Source: Petrocella sp024636985
GTDB taxonomy: Bacteria; Bacillota; Clostridia; Lachnospirales; Vallitaleaceae
DNA: 64,000 nucleotides
Assembly (NCBI GenBank): GCA_024636985.1
Contig: JAGXFY010000045.1
Coordinates: forward strand, 21,146-85,145
Reading direction: 5' to 3'
Each line of letters starts with the position of its first letter. The stretch's first letter is position 1. This document shows, one piece after another, positions 24,924 to 34,245 of this stretch. The translations under genes were made by a program, and so were the position numbers. The notes below the pieces were generated by a model, which did not search any database, had not been told where the DNA came from, and saw only the letters and a program-made list of their open reading frames with translations.

Positions 24924-26447
24924 ATGAATTTGAAACCAGAAGAAATCAGCTCAGTGATCAAAGAGCAGATTAAACGCTACAAAACTGAATTAGAAGTTGC
25001 CGATGTAGGAACTGTAATTCAGGTTGCCGATGGTATTGCCCGTATACATGGCTTAGAAAACGCTATGGCAGGAGAGCTACTAGAGTTTCCTGGTGACGTT
25101 TATGGTATGGTTCTTAACCTTGAACAAGACAATGTTGGTGCCGTGTTAATGGGATCAGATAAGGGTATTGGTGAAGGTGATATTGTAAAAGCCACAGGAC
25201 GGGTTGTTGAAGTACCAGTCGGTGATGCATTAATGGGACGTGTTGTTAATGCAATTGGTCAGCCAATTGATGGTAAAGGTCCAATTAGCACAGACAAATT
25301 TAGACAAGTTGAAAGAGTTGCACCTGGTGTTATCGAACGTAAGTCCGTGGACACCCCACTTCAGACAGGTCTTAAGGCGATAGATGCCATGGTACCGATC
25401 GGACGTGGACAAAGGGAGCTCATCATTGGAGACAGACAAACAGGAAAGACAGCTATAGCCATTGATACAATTATGAATCAAAAGGATTCAGGCGTACTAT
25501 GTATCTATGTAGCCATAGGTCAAAAAGCTTCAACAGTTGCACAATTGGTTAAAAAGTTGGAAGAAAACGGCGCAATGGATTATACGACCGTAGTTGCGGC
25601 CAACGCCTCTGAACCAGCGCCACTTCAATTTATCGCGCCTTTTGCAGGTTGTGCGATTGGTGAAGAATGGATGGAAGAAGGTAAAGAAGTCTTAATCATA
25701 TATGATGATTTATCTAAGCATGCTGTTGCCTACAGAGCCATGTCATTGTTGCTTCGTAGACCACCAGGACGTGAGGCATATCCGGGAGATGTATTCTACT
25801 TACATTCCAGATTGTTAGAACGTGCCGCTAAGCTTTCTGATGAGCGTGGTGGTGGATCCATAACTGCATTGCCTATTATCGAAACACAAGCAGGTGATAT
25901 ATCAGCCTATATCCCAACGAATGTTATCTCCATCACAGATGGTCAGATCTTCCTTGAGACTGAGATGTTCAACTCAGGTATTAGACCTGCGATTAATCCA
26001 GGTTTATCTGTATCAAGGGTTGGTGGTGCCGCTCAAATCAAGGCTATGAAAAAGATTGCCGGACCTATTCGTGTTGAGCTTGCTCAGTACAGAGAGTTAG
26101 CAGCATTTGCTCAGTTTGGTTCAGACCTTGATAAAGAAACAAGAGACCGATTAACACAAGGTGAGCGTATCATAGAAGTACTAAAACAAGCTCAATATAA
26201 GCCATTAAAAGTAGCAGAGCAAATCGTTATTCTATACGCTGCGACTCGAAAATTCTTAATGGATATTGAGTTAGATGACATACATAAATTCGAAACTGGA
26301 CTAATTGAATTTGTTGAAACCATGTATCCGGACATATTAACAGACTTGGTTAAAGATTCAGGTTTGACAGATGAATTGGATAAGCGTCTAGAAGATGCGA
26401 TTGGTGAATTCAAAACAGACTTCATGAAGAAGAGTGAAGAGGTGTAA
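24924..26447 (+). CDS. atpA: F-type ATP synthase subunit alpha
   Basis: This 507-residue non-catalytic nucleotide-binding subunit has P-loop GDRQTGKTA (about residues 169-177), the family signature PAINPGLSVSRVGGAAQ, and the N-terminal MNLKPEEISSVI targeting region. It is complete and standard in length. AAAGGCGG precedes the ATG. Confidence 0.98.
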   Translation: MNLKPEEISSVIKEQIKRYKTELEVADVGTVIQVADGIARIHGLENAMAGELLEFPGDVYGMVLNLEQDNVGAVLMGSDKGIGEGDIVKATGRVVEVPVGDALMGRVVNAIGQPIDGKGPISTDKFRQVERVAPGVIERKSVDTPLQTGLKAIDAMVPIGRGQRELIIGDRQTGKTAIAIDTIMNQKDSGVLCIYVAIGQKASTVAQLVKKLEENGAMDYTTVVAANASEPAPLQFIAPFAGCAIGEEWMEEGKEVLIIYDDLSKHAVAYRAMSLLLRRPPGREAYPGDVFYLHSRLLERAAKLSDERGGGSITALPIIETQAGDISAYIPTNVISITDGQIFLETEMFNSGIRPAINPGLSVSRVGGAAQIKAMKKIAGPIRVELAQYRELAAFAQFGSDLDKETRDRLTQGERIIEVLKQAQYKPLKVAEQIVILYAATRKFLMDIELDDIHKFETGLIEFVETMYPDILTDLVKDSGLTDELDKRLEDAIGEFKTDFMKKSEEV

Positions 26448-26454
26448 TTAATCG

Positions 26455-27321
26455 ATGGCATCAATGCGTGATATAAAACGAAGGAAAAATAGCATACAGA
26501 GCACCCAACAAATCACCAAGGCGATGAAGCTGGTTGCAACTGCCAAGCTACAAAAGGCAAAGGTGCAAGCGGTCAAGACCAGACCTTATTTCCATAAAAT
26601 GCATGGTACCATCACTTCAATTTTAGCCCAAAGCGGTCAAGTCAACCATAAATACCTAGATGAGCGAGAAGGTAAACATAACACCTATATCGTTGTAACA
26701 TCCAATAGAGGTTTGGCAGGCGGATACAACAATAATGTCTGTAAAATGGTTATGAACCACCGCGAAGAAGGCGAAGACGCAAGTGTTATAGCAGTTGGAC
26801 GTAAGGGAAGAGATCTTCTAAAAAGGAGAGGCTTTAACATCATTGAAAGCTACAATGAGATGGTGGATATGCCTGAGTACGGTGATGCAGCTAAAATCGG
26901 TACAGAGGTTCTTAAAAGGTATGTAAGTGGTGAGATCGATCATGTTTATATCGCCTACACAGCTTTTGAGTCCACCTTGAATCAAGAAGCAAAACTGATG
27001 AAGCTTTTACCCCTTGACCTTGATGATTTTGCTGAAGAAAAACCGGATGAAGAACATTTGGAATCCGGTATTAATTATGAGCCAAGTGTAGAAGAAGTGC
27101 TAGACAGTATCATTCCACAATATGTCAATAGCATCATATTCGGTGCCTTAAAAGAATCCATTGCTAGCGAGCACGGTGCACGTATGACCGCCATGGATTC
27201 AGCGACAAGTAACGCATCTGATATGATCGACAAGTTAACCCTTCAATACAACAGAGCCCGTCAAGCATCCATAACTCAAGAGTTATCAGAGATTGTTGGC
27301 GGTGCAGAAGCACTAAAGTAA
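26455..27321 (+). CDS. atpG: F-type ATP synthase subunit gamma
   Basis: This 288-residue central shaft subunit has the N-terminal coiled-coil helix (MRDIKRRKNSIQSTQQITKA), the SNRGLAGGYN core motif, and the C-terminal helix with MTAMDSATSNASDMIDKL and YNRARQASITQELSEIVGGAEAL. It starts 7 nt after atpA. Confidence 0.97.
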   Translation: MASMRDIKRRKNSIQSTQQITKAMKLVATAKLQKAKVQAVKTRPYFHKMHGTITSILAQSGQVNHKYLDEREGKHNTYIVVTSNRGLAGGYNNNVCKMVMNHREEGEDASVIAVGRKGRDLLKRRGFNIIESYNEMVDMPEYGDAAKIGTEVLKRYVSGEIDHVYIAYTAFESTLNQEAKLMKLLPLDLDDFAEEKPDEEHLESGINYEPSVEEVLDSIIPQYVNSIIFGALKESIASEHGARMTAMDSATSNASDMIDKLTLQYNRARQASITQELSEIVGGAEALK

Positions 27322-27337
27322 AGGAGTGAATAGAAAA

Positions 27338-28723
27338 ATGTCAAAAAACGTTGGAAAAATCACTCAAATCATTGGTGCGGTTATAGACATAAAATTTGAA
27401 ACAAGTGAACTACCTCAATTATACAATGCCATTACAATCGAGAGAGAAAACGACATTCCTTTGATTGTTGAAGTAGCGGGTCACCTTGGAGATGATATCG
27501 TCAAATGTATCTCAATGGGTGCAACAGACGGATTGATAAGAGGTATGGAAGCCGTGGATACAGGTAATCCAATCATGGTACCCGTAGGTGAGGAAACACT
27601 TGGCAGAATGTTTAACGTAACTGGCGCAGTCATTGACAGTAAGCCGGCACCTGTTACAAAAGACATGTGGTCTATACACCGTGAACCGCCAAAGTTTGAG
27701 GAACAATCTACAGAAGCAGAAATACTTGAAACAGGTATTAAAGTTGTTGACTTATTATGCCCATACCAAAAAGGCGGGAAAATCGGACTATTTGGTGGTG
27801 CAGGGGTAGGTAAGACTGTACTTATACAAGAACTTATTAGAAATATTGCAACAGAACATGGTGGTTACTCCGTTTTTACAGGTGTTGGAGAACGAACCAG
27901 AGAAGGAAACGACTTATACCATGAGATGGCTGAATCAGGGGTTCTTGATAAAACCACCATGGTGTTCGGGCAAATGAATGAACCACCAGGAGCGCGTATG
28001 CGTGTTGGCCTTACAGGCTTGACCATGGCAGAGTACTTTAGAGATGAAGGTGGACGAGACGTTCTTTTATTCGTAGATAACATTTTCCGATTTACCCAAG
28101 CCGGATCTGAAGTATCCGCATTACTTGGTCGTGTACCGAGTGCTGTTGGTTACCAACCAACACTAGCAACAGAAATGGGTATGCTTCAAGAGCGTATTAC
28201 ATCCACGAGAAAAGGCTCTATTACTTCTGTACAAGCGGTATATGTACCTGCCGATGACTTAACAGACCCGGCACCAGCGACAACATTCGCCCATCTGGAT
28301 GCAACCACGGTTCTATCTAGGTCTATTGTTGAGCTTGGTATCTATCCAGCAGTTGACCCACTAGATTCATCATCAAGAATACTGGACCCTATGATTATTG
28401 GGGAAGAGCACTATGGTGTGGCCCGTGGTGTGCAGGAAATATTACAAAGAAACAATGAGTTACAAGATATTATAGCCATTCTAGGTATGGATGAGCTCTC
28501 AGAAGAAGACAAGACATTGGTTATGCGCGCAAGAAAGATTCAAAGATTCTTGTCACAACCCTTCTTTGTAGCTGAAAACTTTACAGGTCTTAAAGGGCGA
28601 TATGTACCTTTAAGTGAAACCATTCGTGGTTTTAGTGAAATACTAGAAGGAAAACATGATAGCATACCGGAAAGTGCATTCCTAATGGCAGGAAATATTG
28701 ACGATGTCCTTAGTCGTGTATAG
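27338..28723 (+). CDS. atpD: F-type ATP synthase subunit beta
   Basis: This 461-residue catalytic subunit has Walker A GGAGVGKT (about residue 152), the catalytic glutamate in GVGERTREGN, Walker B VLLFVDNIFRF and the DELSEED motif (MDELSEEDK). ATG 27338 follows AAGGAGTG by 9 nt and is preferred over GTG 27326. It is complete. Confidence 0.98.
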   Translation: MSKNVGKITQIIGAVIDIKFETSELPQLYNAITIERENDIPLIVEVAGHLGDDIVKCISMGATDGLIRGMEAVDTGNPIMVPVGEETLGRMFNVTGAVIDSKPAPVTKDMWSIHREPPKFEEQSTEAEILETGIKVVDLLCPYQKGGKIGLFGGAGVGKTVLIQELIRNIATEHGGYSVFTGVGERTREGNDLYHEMAESGVLDKTTMVFGQMNEPPGARMRVGLTGLTMAEYFRDEGGRDVLLFVDNIFRFTQAGSEVSALLGRVPSAVGYQPTLATEMGMLQERITSTRKGSITSVQAVYVPADDLTDPAPATTFAHLDATTVLSRSIVELGIYPAVDPLDSSSRILDPMIIGEEHYGVARGVQEILQRNNELQDIIAILGMDELSEEDKTLVMRARKIQRFLSQPFFVAENFTGLKGRYVPLSETIRGFSEILEGKHDSIPESAFLMAGNIDDVLSRV

Positions 28724-28734
28724 TAGGTGATTTT

Positions 28735-29169
28735 ATGGCGACAAACAAAATCGAATTACATATTGTAACACCGGATCGCGAGTTTTTTACCGCGGAAGTG
28801 GATGCTTTGTCTTTTAAGACAACAGAAGGTTTCATAGGTGTACTATATGACCATATTCCTTTGATAACGACACTGACCAGTGGTAAAGCCGTGTTCAAAA
28901 ATGATAAAGATACATTTGAAGCGGTATTGCACAATGGCTTCGCAGAAATCGGCGAAGAAAAAGTGACTATATTGACCGATGCTGCCGAATGGGCAGATGA
29001 GATTGATATGGACAGAGCCTTGTCCGCAAGACAGCGCGCCGAGAAGAAGCTTGAAGAAATGACCCATCATGATGAAAAACACAAAGATGAAGTCGTAATT
29101 CAAGCCCAGGCATCACTTCATAGAGCTTTAGCTAGAATTGAAATGGCACAAGCAAGACAAGATAAGTAG
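28735..29169 (+). CDS. atpC: F-type ATP synthase subunit epsilon
   Basis: This 144-residue subunit has the N-terminal beta-sandwich (LHIVTPDREFFTAEVDAL, then GFIGVLYDHIPLITTL) and a C-terminal helical hairpin (RALSARQRAEKKLEE), which can block ATP hydrolysis. It is last in the operon. A terminator follows. Confidence 0.95.
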   Translation: MATNKIELHIVTPDREFFTAEVDALSFKTTEGFIGVLYDHIPLITTLTSGKAVFKNDKDTFEAVLHNGFAEIGEEKVTILTDAAEWADEIDMDRALSARQRAEKKLEEMTHHDEKHKDEVVIQAQASLHRALARIEMAQARQDK

Positions 29170-29192
29170 TAAAATATGAACGAAGAAATGAT

Positions 29193-29227
29193 AAGAGGCT
29201 GTCCGGATGGATGGCTTCTTTTTTTCT
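29193..29227 (+). terminator. Intrinsic terminator of the atp operon
   Basis: AAGAGGC (29193-29199) pairs with GCTTCTT (29214-29220) with one G-T wobble, followed by TTTTTCTT. It lies 24 nt after the atpC stop. The stretch 29228-29368 is T- and A-rich and shows no clear promoter to me. Confidence 0.8.
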
Positions 29228-29368
29228 TGCTTTTTCTTCTTTTGTTACAACTTTGTAATGAAAGATATTCGTTAATTTCAGTAATCATATTTGGATCCTT
29301 TGCCGATATACATAAGAGTCTTTCTAAACATAATTTGATGACGGAACATAGAAAAGGTGGAGTTTCAT

Positions 29369-32300
29369 ATGAAAACGTTAAAATATAGGCGCATAATTAT
29401 AGGCATTTTGATCATAACCTTAGTAGCTGCACTTGGTATCGTGCCCATGGAGCTTGAAGCAGCCGATGGTTCTTTGATATGGAGAAAACTTGACACCATG
29501 GATACCAACTTCACCATAATTAATAATAAGGCCGGCGCTAACGAAATCTTACTAGAGTTAGATTTGGTTGCTACAGGTAGCTATGCTTTGTTTTATCACC
29601 TAGAAGACGGACGTCAAACTGAAATTCGGTTTCAACAAGCCTATGAGAAAGTAGATGTGAAGTATTTTGTCAGAGAAGATCTAGGCGCAACCAATGTCAC
29701 CCAAGACCTTGTCTCTAGTTCTTATCTCCAGATGGATTATAATCTTACGGTACCGGATTGGCGCTATGATGGTGCTAAGCTTGTGGGTGCATCTGGTGGC
29801 TTGGAATTTAGTATACCAAGATCAGCCAGTTCTCAGTACCCTGGTGTTGCCTTTGAAGTGGACAACAAAAGAGTCTATATTAAGTGGGATTTTCAACTTG
29901 GGAAAGCCTTTGTACTTATAAGGAATTACAACAATGGATTTATCATGCCAGTAAGTTATGAAAAGCCAAACGGTTCTACCGAGAACATAAAAGTTCTCAA
30001 AGGATTGGAAGGCTTTACAGTTACGCCTACCCATTTAAGAGAAAATGAAGCAGGAACAGCCAACATTGAGATCAAACCCATAACACAGCCCACAGATACA
30101 GGTAATAAACCGGGGAACAGACCCGGACTGGATATTAAGTTCAAACAACCAAAAGAACTGGAAGTTGGTACATGGACCTATGATTATGATCTAACCAATC
30201 TAAGTGATATTAGTGCCATATTAGAACTTGATGATATTGGCTCTGAATCCTACCTAGATTTTAATTTCAGACTAAAAGACTTTGGTGATCCGGATAATAG
30301 CAATCCGGTATACGAGCTGGATGCAGATGATGCAGCTGCCAACGTGGATGTTGGCTATGACTACGACCCTCTTACCCATGAATATAGGGTTAGACTTGTC
30401 AAAGATAACTCGGACTTATTTGATGACGGTAAGACCATCCAGTGGTCAGAGCTTGAAGCCAGTCGTATTTACAATGTCAATATTGGCTTTCAGGTAGATC
30501 TAGATGCGGTCGGTTTTGAGACGTATGGCTTTACCGGTTATAGACCCATCAATGGTTTTGGTTATACATTCATGGCTTATGAATTAAAACGTGCCAATGC
30601 AAAAGAAGCTTATCTGGATATCGTACCTTATGACATTGGTAGTCAGGGAGATGTGGAGTATATTATCCTCTATAGCAAAGTCATTAAACCTGAGCTGGAC
30701 CCAAATGGTGATTTGTGGCTTAAGAATTATCATTCTACATCCGGGGATAATGATCAGATTTTTATTCCTGTGCCTTTTCAAAGCACATCTTCACAAGATG
30801 CCTATCAGGTATTTGTGAATTTTGCTGGGGTGCAGATACGATCTCAAGTTCTGAATTATAAGGCAATCGAGGACCAGAATGTACCTCCAACCACACCGGC
30901 AATTAGGACCATAGAGAATCTAATTGTAGTCCCTCCTCTTGATGATACCGACAACCCAACGAAGGTAGAGATGGACTTGGTATGGGATGCACCAACCAAC
31001 AAAACAGTTAAAGAATTGGATGAAATATTCCAGGATGGCGGATCACTTTACTATGAATTATCTGTAAATGAAGTGCCGACCAATAGTATAGACAATCCAT
31101 ATCAAGTCATTAAAGTCTTTGAGGTCATAAAAGATGGTGCGCTATATAAACTGAAGCAGCATGATGATGTACCTGGAACCTTACCGACACCATCTGAACA
31201 ACTCAACTATGATTTTGGATACAATAGTACCGATGAACGTCTCAGACTGGATAAGATTGTGCTCTATGAAAATGGGTCATGGATTAATACTCTAGACACC
31301 CTAATTGATGAAGAGGCCGTGATACCTTATGAAGTATCAGATTCGGGAACCCCTTATGATTTTGAGTTTCCTGGGGTCAATTATTTAAGAATAAAAGCCA
31401 TAACTGTAATAGACGACGTTGTATCTGAGTCTCAGATGTCCATACCGGCCAGTCTTTCACTTAGCATGATTACATATGATGTTCCTGTTGTGGATACATT
31501 GACCTACGACCCACTATATGGCAATGTGGAAGATCGTTCAACAGGTGTCACTCTAAAATGGCATACAGTGGATGTTGCCAACTATGAGAACAATATGCTA
31601 AGCCCCATTAACAAAGGGATAGAAAGTGTTGATTATAAAATCTATATCTCAGAAGTATTGGACCAAGTTTTACCATTAAACGAGGATGACTTAGATTATA
31701 CATTACTGAATATGACGAATGAAGGATTAACCGTCATCGATGACGATGCCATAAGCGAACTAAGAAATGGTGAAGTGGTTTACTTTGTCCGTTCTACACC
31801 AAATGGTATCAATACTGATTTAAGTGTAGACGTTCAGGGTCTAGATGCCAACAAAACCTACTATGTACGTGTGGTAACACAGCTTGAGATTACCGATGAT
31901 GAACCCAGAGTATCGGAACCCTCCAGTGTATTAAGTGCTACAGTACCACAGACCCCGATACCACCGGGAGATGAAGAGATTTTTCCATTAGCGCCTGAAG
32001 GCTTTACAGTTGATTATGCCGATGAAGGTTTGTTAAATGCAGGCTTAACTTGGTATATACCAAATGCAATGGTATTTGATGATGACATGAATGGCTTTGA
32101 AGTTTTGGCGATAGAAGATAGGGCACTTCCTGAGAATCTATCATCAAAGGCCATTAGTATAACAGATATATTAGAGGGGACTACGCTTAGTGATGATGTT
32201 GTCGAAGGGTGGCGTATCTATAAACATGAGGGCACAACTTACTTAAAAAAATATAACCGACAGACAGGTCTATGGGAAGATAAAGATCTGGCTTTGCTTG

Positions 32301-34231
32301 TCATTGAAAATAATCGATTCTATATGATTGATGCTGCCAATGCACCTAATAAAGTGAATTACTACTACATAAGGTCAACAAAAATGGAAGATGAATTGAT
32401 TACCAATACGTCACCTTGGGTACCGGGTACCCTAACCACTGCACCTGTAAAAGGCCCCATTAATCTCATTATTGATTATGAATCCGGTTATACTTACGAA
32501 CCAAAGACAGAGTTGGTTGTTCGTTTTGATGCGCCAATATCAGATTTGGACCAGATTGGTACAGATTACCGAATTGAAGTATTTGTAAAAGGTGAAGACG
32601 ATGTGGATTATAGCACGATTAAGTACCCCTCCATACTGCTTGGAGACACAACTGGTGGCCCTGTAGGTTATACGAGACTCCATTATAAAGTAACGGAACT
32701 AAAGCCGGGCAAAACCTATAGCATCAAAGTGCGTATCGAGGACAGAACAAAACCGGAGGAAATACTACCGGATGGATCTAGGGTTTATCCGAAATCGCCC
32801 TATTCCGAAATCGTTGTCTCAAGAACAGAATTTGACCAAGAGGATTATGATAAGGAAAATAAATACTATGAATATATTGATTATTACTTAAGAAAAGCGG
32901 AAGCTTTAAAACAACTCATTTATTTCAAGATGATTGACACCAGTAGAGAAACAGCGGTAAAATATCGTGAAAATTATGGTGAAGGTATTATAAAAAGAAC
33001 CATGAATGGTGAGCTTACGCTATATTCAGATAATAAAGCCACCAACACCTATTATTTGCCATCCAACTCACTTGAGTCGATCAACGGATACAATGTAACC
33101 ATAAAAATCCAGAGTAAAAATCAAGTGGTAGGTATAAGACCAAGAACCATTGGCGTAAACATCACAAAAGAAGTAGGTGAGATGGTAGAAGAGATTAGAC
33201 GCTACAATAGCACCTATAAAGATTATTACTTAAGAATCAAGATACATACAGACACCTTCACCGGAAAGATCAATAACATTACCCCTTCGAGTGAATTGGT
33301 ACAAGTTGAGCTGGCTTTGGTCGGTAGTTTACAATTAGAAGAAGAGATTGATCGGCTTATGGTCAGTTCACTAGATAGCATTATTGCGGGCAATAAAGCT
33401 GAGTTGATACTAGATATCGAAAATGAACTAAAGAAAGGTATTAATGATACACAACTTATCGGTATCGTCGATCAGAGGGTTAAAATGGTGGAAGAAGACT
33501 ATATTGATCGAGCATCAGATCTATATTTTGACAACATCAGCGCCAATGTTACAACCATTAGCCAGCCAACGAAAGCTATATATATGGCCTTAGCCCCAAT
33601 AAAAAGTCCTGCTAATAACGAAATGTACACCCGAGAGAATAACACATGGAAAAAGGTAAATAGTACATACTTTAATAACAGACATTATGTAGATACCGTA
33701 AAGCTTAATCCTTATATACTGTTACCATCATCCAATACATCTGTTGATTTGGTTCAGCTCTACGCTCAGGATGGTATTGATGTCATCAATTATTATAATC
33801 TGTCCAGTATTTTTACGGCCAATGATTTTCAAAGTCCGACAAAAACAATTCAGAAATACCAGTGGATCTCTGCACTTGCAAGACTCCTAGGTGCACCTGA
33901 AGGCCAGGATACGGCGGATTACTTGAGAACCAGAGGCATTAATGCAACAACACTCAACAATTATCAACCACTTAGAAACGATCAAGCCCTAGGCTTGTAT
34001 ATTGACACATATGCCTATCGCCATAAGATTAATCTAAGCAGGGTGGCTATTACCAACTACAATATCATAACAGACATTGGAGAAGCAGATGTAGCACTTA
34101 GACAAAAGCTCATTATCGGTGCAAATTTGGGCATCATTAAGCCGGTAAACGGTAGAATAAGTCCAAGTCAAAGCATTAACATGAAAGACACAATGAAACT
34201 ATTGATTACATTACATAAGGGCTTGAATTAA
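29369..34231 (+). CDS. Giant secreted surface protein with Fn3-like modules and degenerate SLH end
   Basis: The protein has 1620 residues with a clear Sec signal peptide (MKTLKYRRIIIGILIITLVAALG, cleaved near ELEAADG). Several fibronectin type III-like modules follow from about residue 500 to 1160, each with a core tryptophan (for example TLKWHTVD, LTWYIPNA) and YYVRVVTQ-type strands. A helix-rich segment (about 1160-1440) precedes a C-terminal region that resembles worn SLH repeats (ISALARLLGAPEGQ, LIIGANLGIIKPVNGRISPSQSI). It is likely attached to the wall and extends outwards. No catalytic motif was recognised. ATG 29369 follows AAAGGTGG. The same order of parts recurs in the next gene. 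Confidence 0.75.
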   Translation: MKTLKYRRIIIGILIITLVAALGIVPMELEAADGSLIWRKLDTMDTNFTIINNKAGANEILLELDLVATGSYALFYHLEDGRQTEIRFQQAYEKVDVKYFVREDLGATNVTQDLVSSSYLQMDYNLTVPDWRYDGAKLVGASGGLEFSIPRSASSQYPGVAFEVDNKRVYIKWDFQLGKAFVLIRNYNNGFIMPVSYEKPNGSTENIKVLKGLEGFTVTPTHLRENEAGTANIEIKPITQPTDTGNKPGNRPGLDIKFKQPKELEVGTWTYDYDLTNLSDISAILELDDIGSESYLDFNFRLKDFGDPDNSNPVYELDADDAAANVDVGYDYDPLTHEYRVRLVKDNSDLFDDGKTIQWSELEASRIYNVNIGFQVDLDAVGFETYGFTGYRPINGFGYTFMAYELKRANAKEAYLDIVPYDIGSQGDVEYIILYSKVIKPELDPNGDLWLKNYHSTSGDNDQIFIPVPFQSTSSQDAYQVFVNFAGVQIRSQVLNYKAIEDQNVPPTTPAIRTIENLIVVPPLDDTDNPTKVEMDLVWDAPTNKTVKELDEIFQDGGSLYYELSVNEVPTNSIDNPYQVIKVFEVIKDGALYKLKQHDDVPGTLPTPSEQLNYDFGYNSTDERLRLDKIVLYENGSWINTLDTLIDEEAVIPYEVSDSGTPYDFEFPGVNYLRIKAITVIDDVVSESQMSIPASLSLSMITYDVPVVDTLTYDPLYGNVEDRSTGVTLKWHTVDVANYENNMLSPINKGIESVDYKIYISEVLDQVLPLNEDDLDYTLLNMTNEGLTVIDDDAISELRNGEVVYFVRSTPNGINTDLSVDVQGLDANKTYYVRVVTQLEITDDEPRVSEPSSVLSATVPQTPIPPGDEEIFPLAPEGFTVDYADEGLLNAGLTWYIPNAMVFDDDMNGFEVLAIEDRALPENLSSKAISITDILEGTTLSDDVVEGWRIYKHEGTTYLKKYNRQTGLWEDKDLALLVIENNRFYMIDAANAPNKVNYYYIRSTKMEDELITNTSPWVPGTLTTAPVKGPINLIIDYESGYTYEPKTELVVRFDAPISDLDQIGTDYRIEVFVKGEDDVDYSTIKYPSILLGDTTGGPVGYTRLHYKVTELKPGKTYSIKVRIEDRTKPEEILPDGSRVYPKSPYSEIVVSRTEFDQEDYDKENKYYEYIDYYLRKAEALKQLIYFKMIDTSRETAVKYRENYGEGIIKRTMNGELTLYSDNKATNTYYLPSNSLESINGYNVTIKIQSKNQVVGIRPRTIGVNITKEVGEMVEEIRRYNSTYKDYYLRIKIHTDTFTGKINNITPSSELVQVELALVGSLQLEEEIDRLMVSSLDSIIAGNKAELILDIENELKKGINDTQLIGIVDQRVKMVEEDYIDRASDLYFDNISANVTTISQPTKAIYMALAPIKSPANNEMYTRENNTWKKVNSTYFNNRHYVDTVKLNPYILLPSSNTSVDLVQLYAQDGIDVINYYNLSSIFTANDFQSPTKTIQKYQWISALARLLGAPEGQDTADYLRTRGINATTLNNYQPLRNDQALGLYIDTYAYRHKINLSRVAITNYNIITDIGEADVALRQKLIIGANLGIIKPVNGRISPSQSINMKDTMKLLITLHKGLN

Positions 34232-34245
34232 TGGGAGGTACCTAT

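Noticed and set aside
29176..29388. A 70-codon plus-strand frame after atpC with a very hydrophobic stretch
   Set aside because: Its 5' part is the atp terminator stem and T tract, which explains the Leu/Phe run, and its end overlaps the start of the giant surface protein gene.
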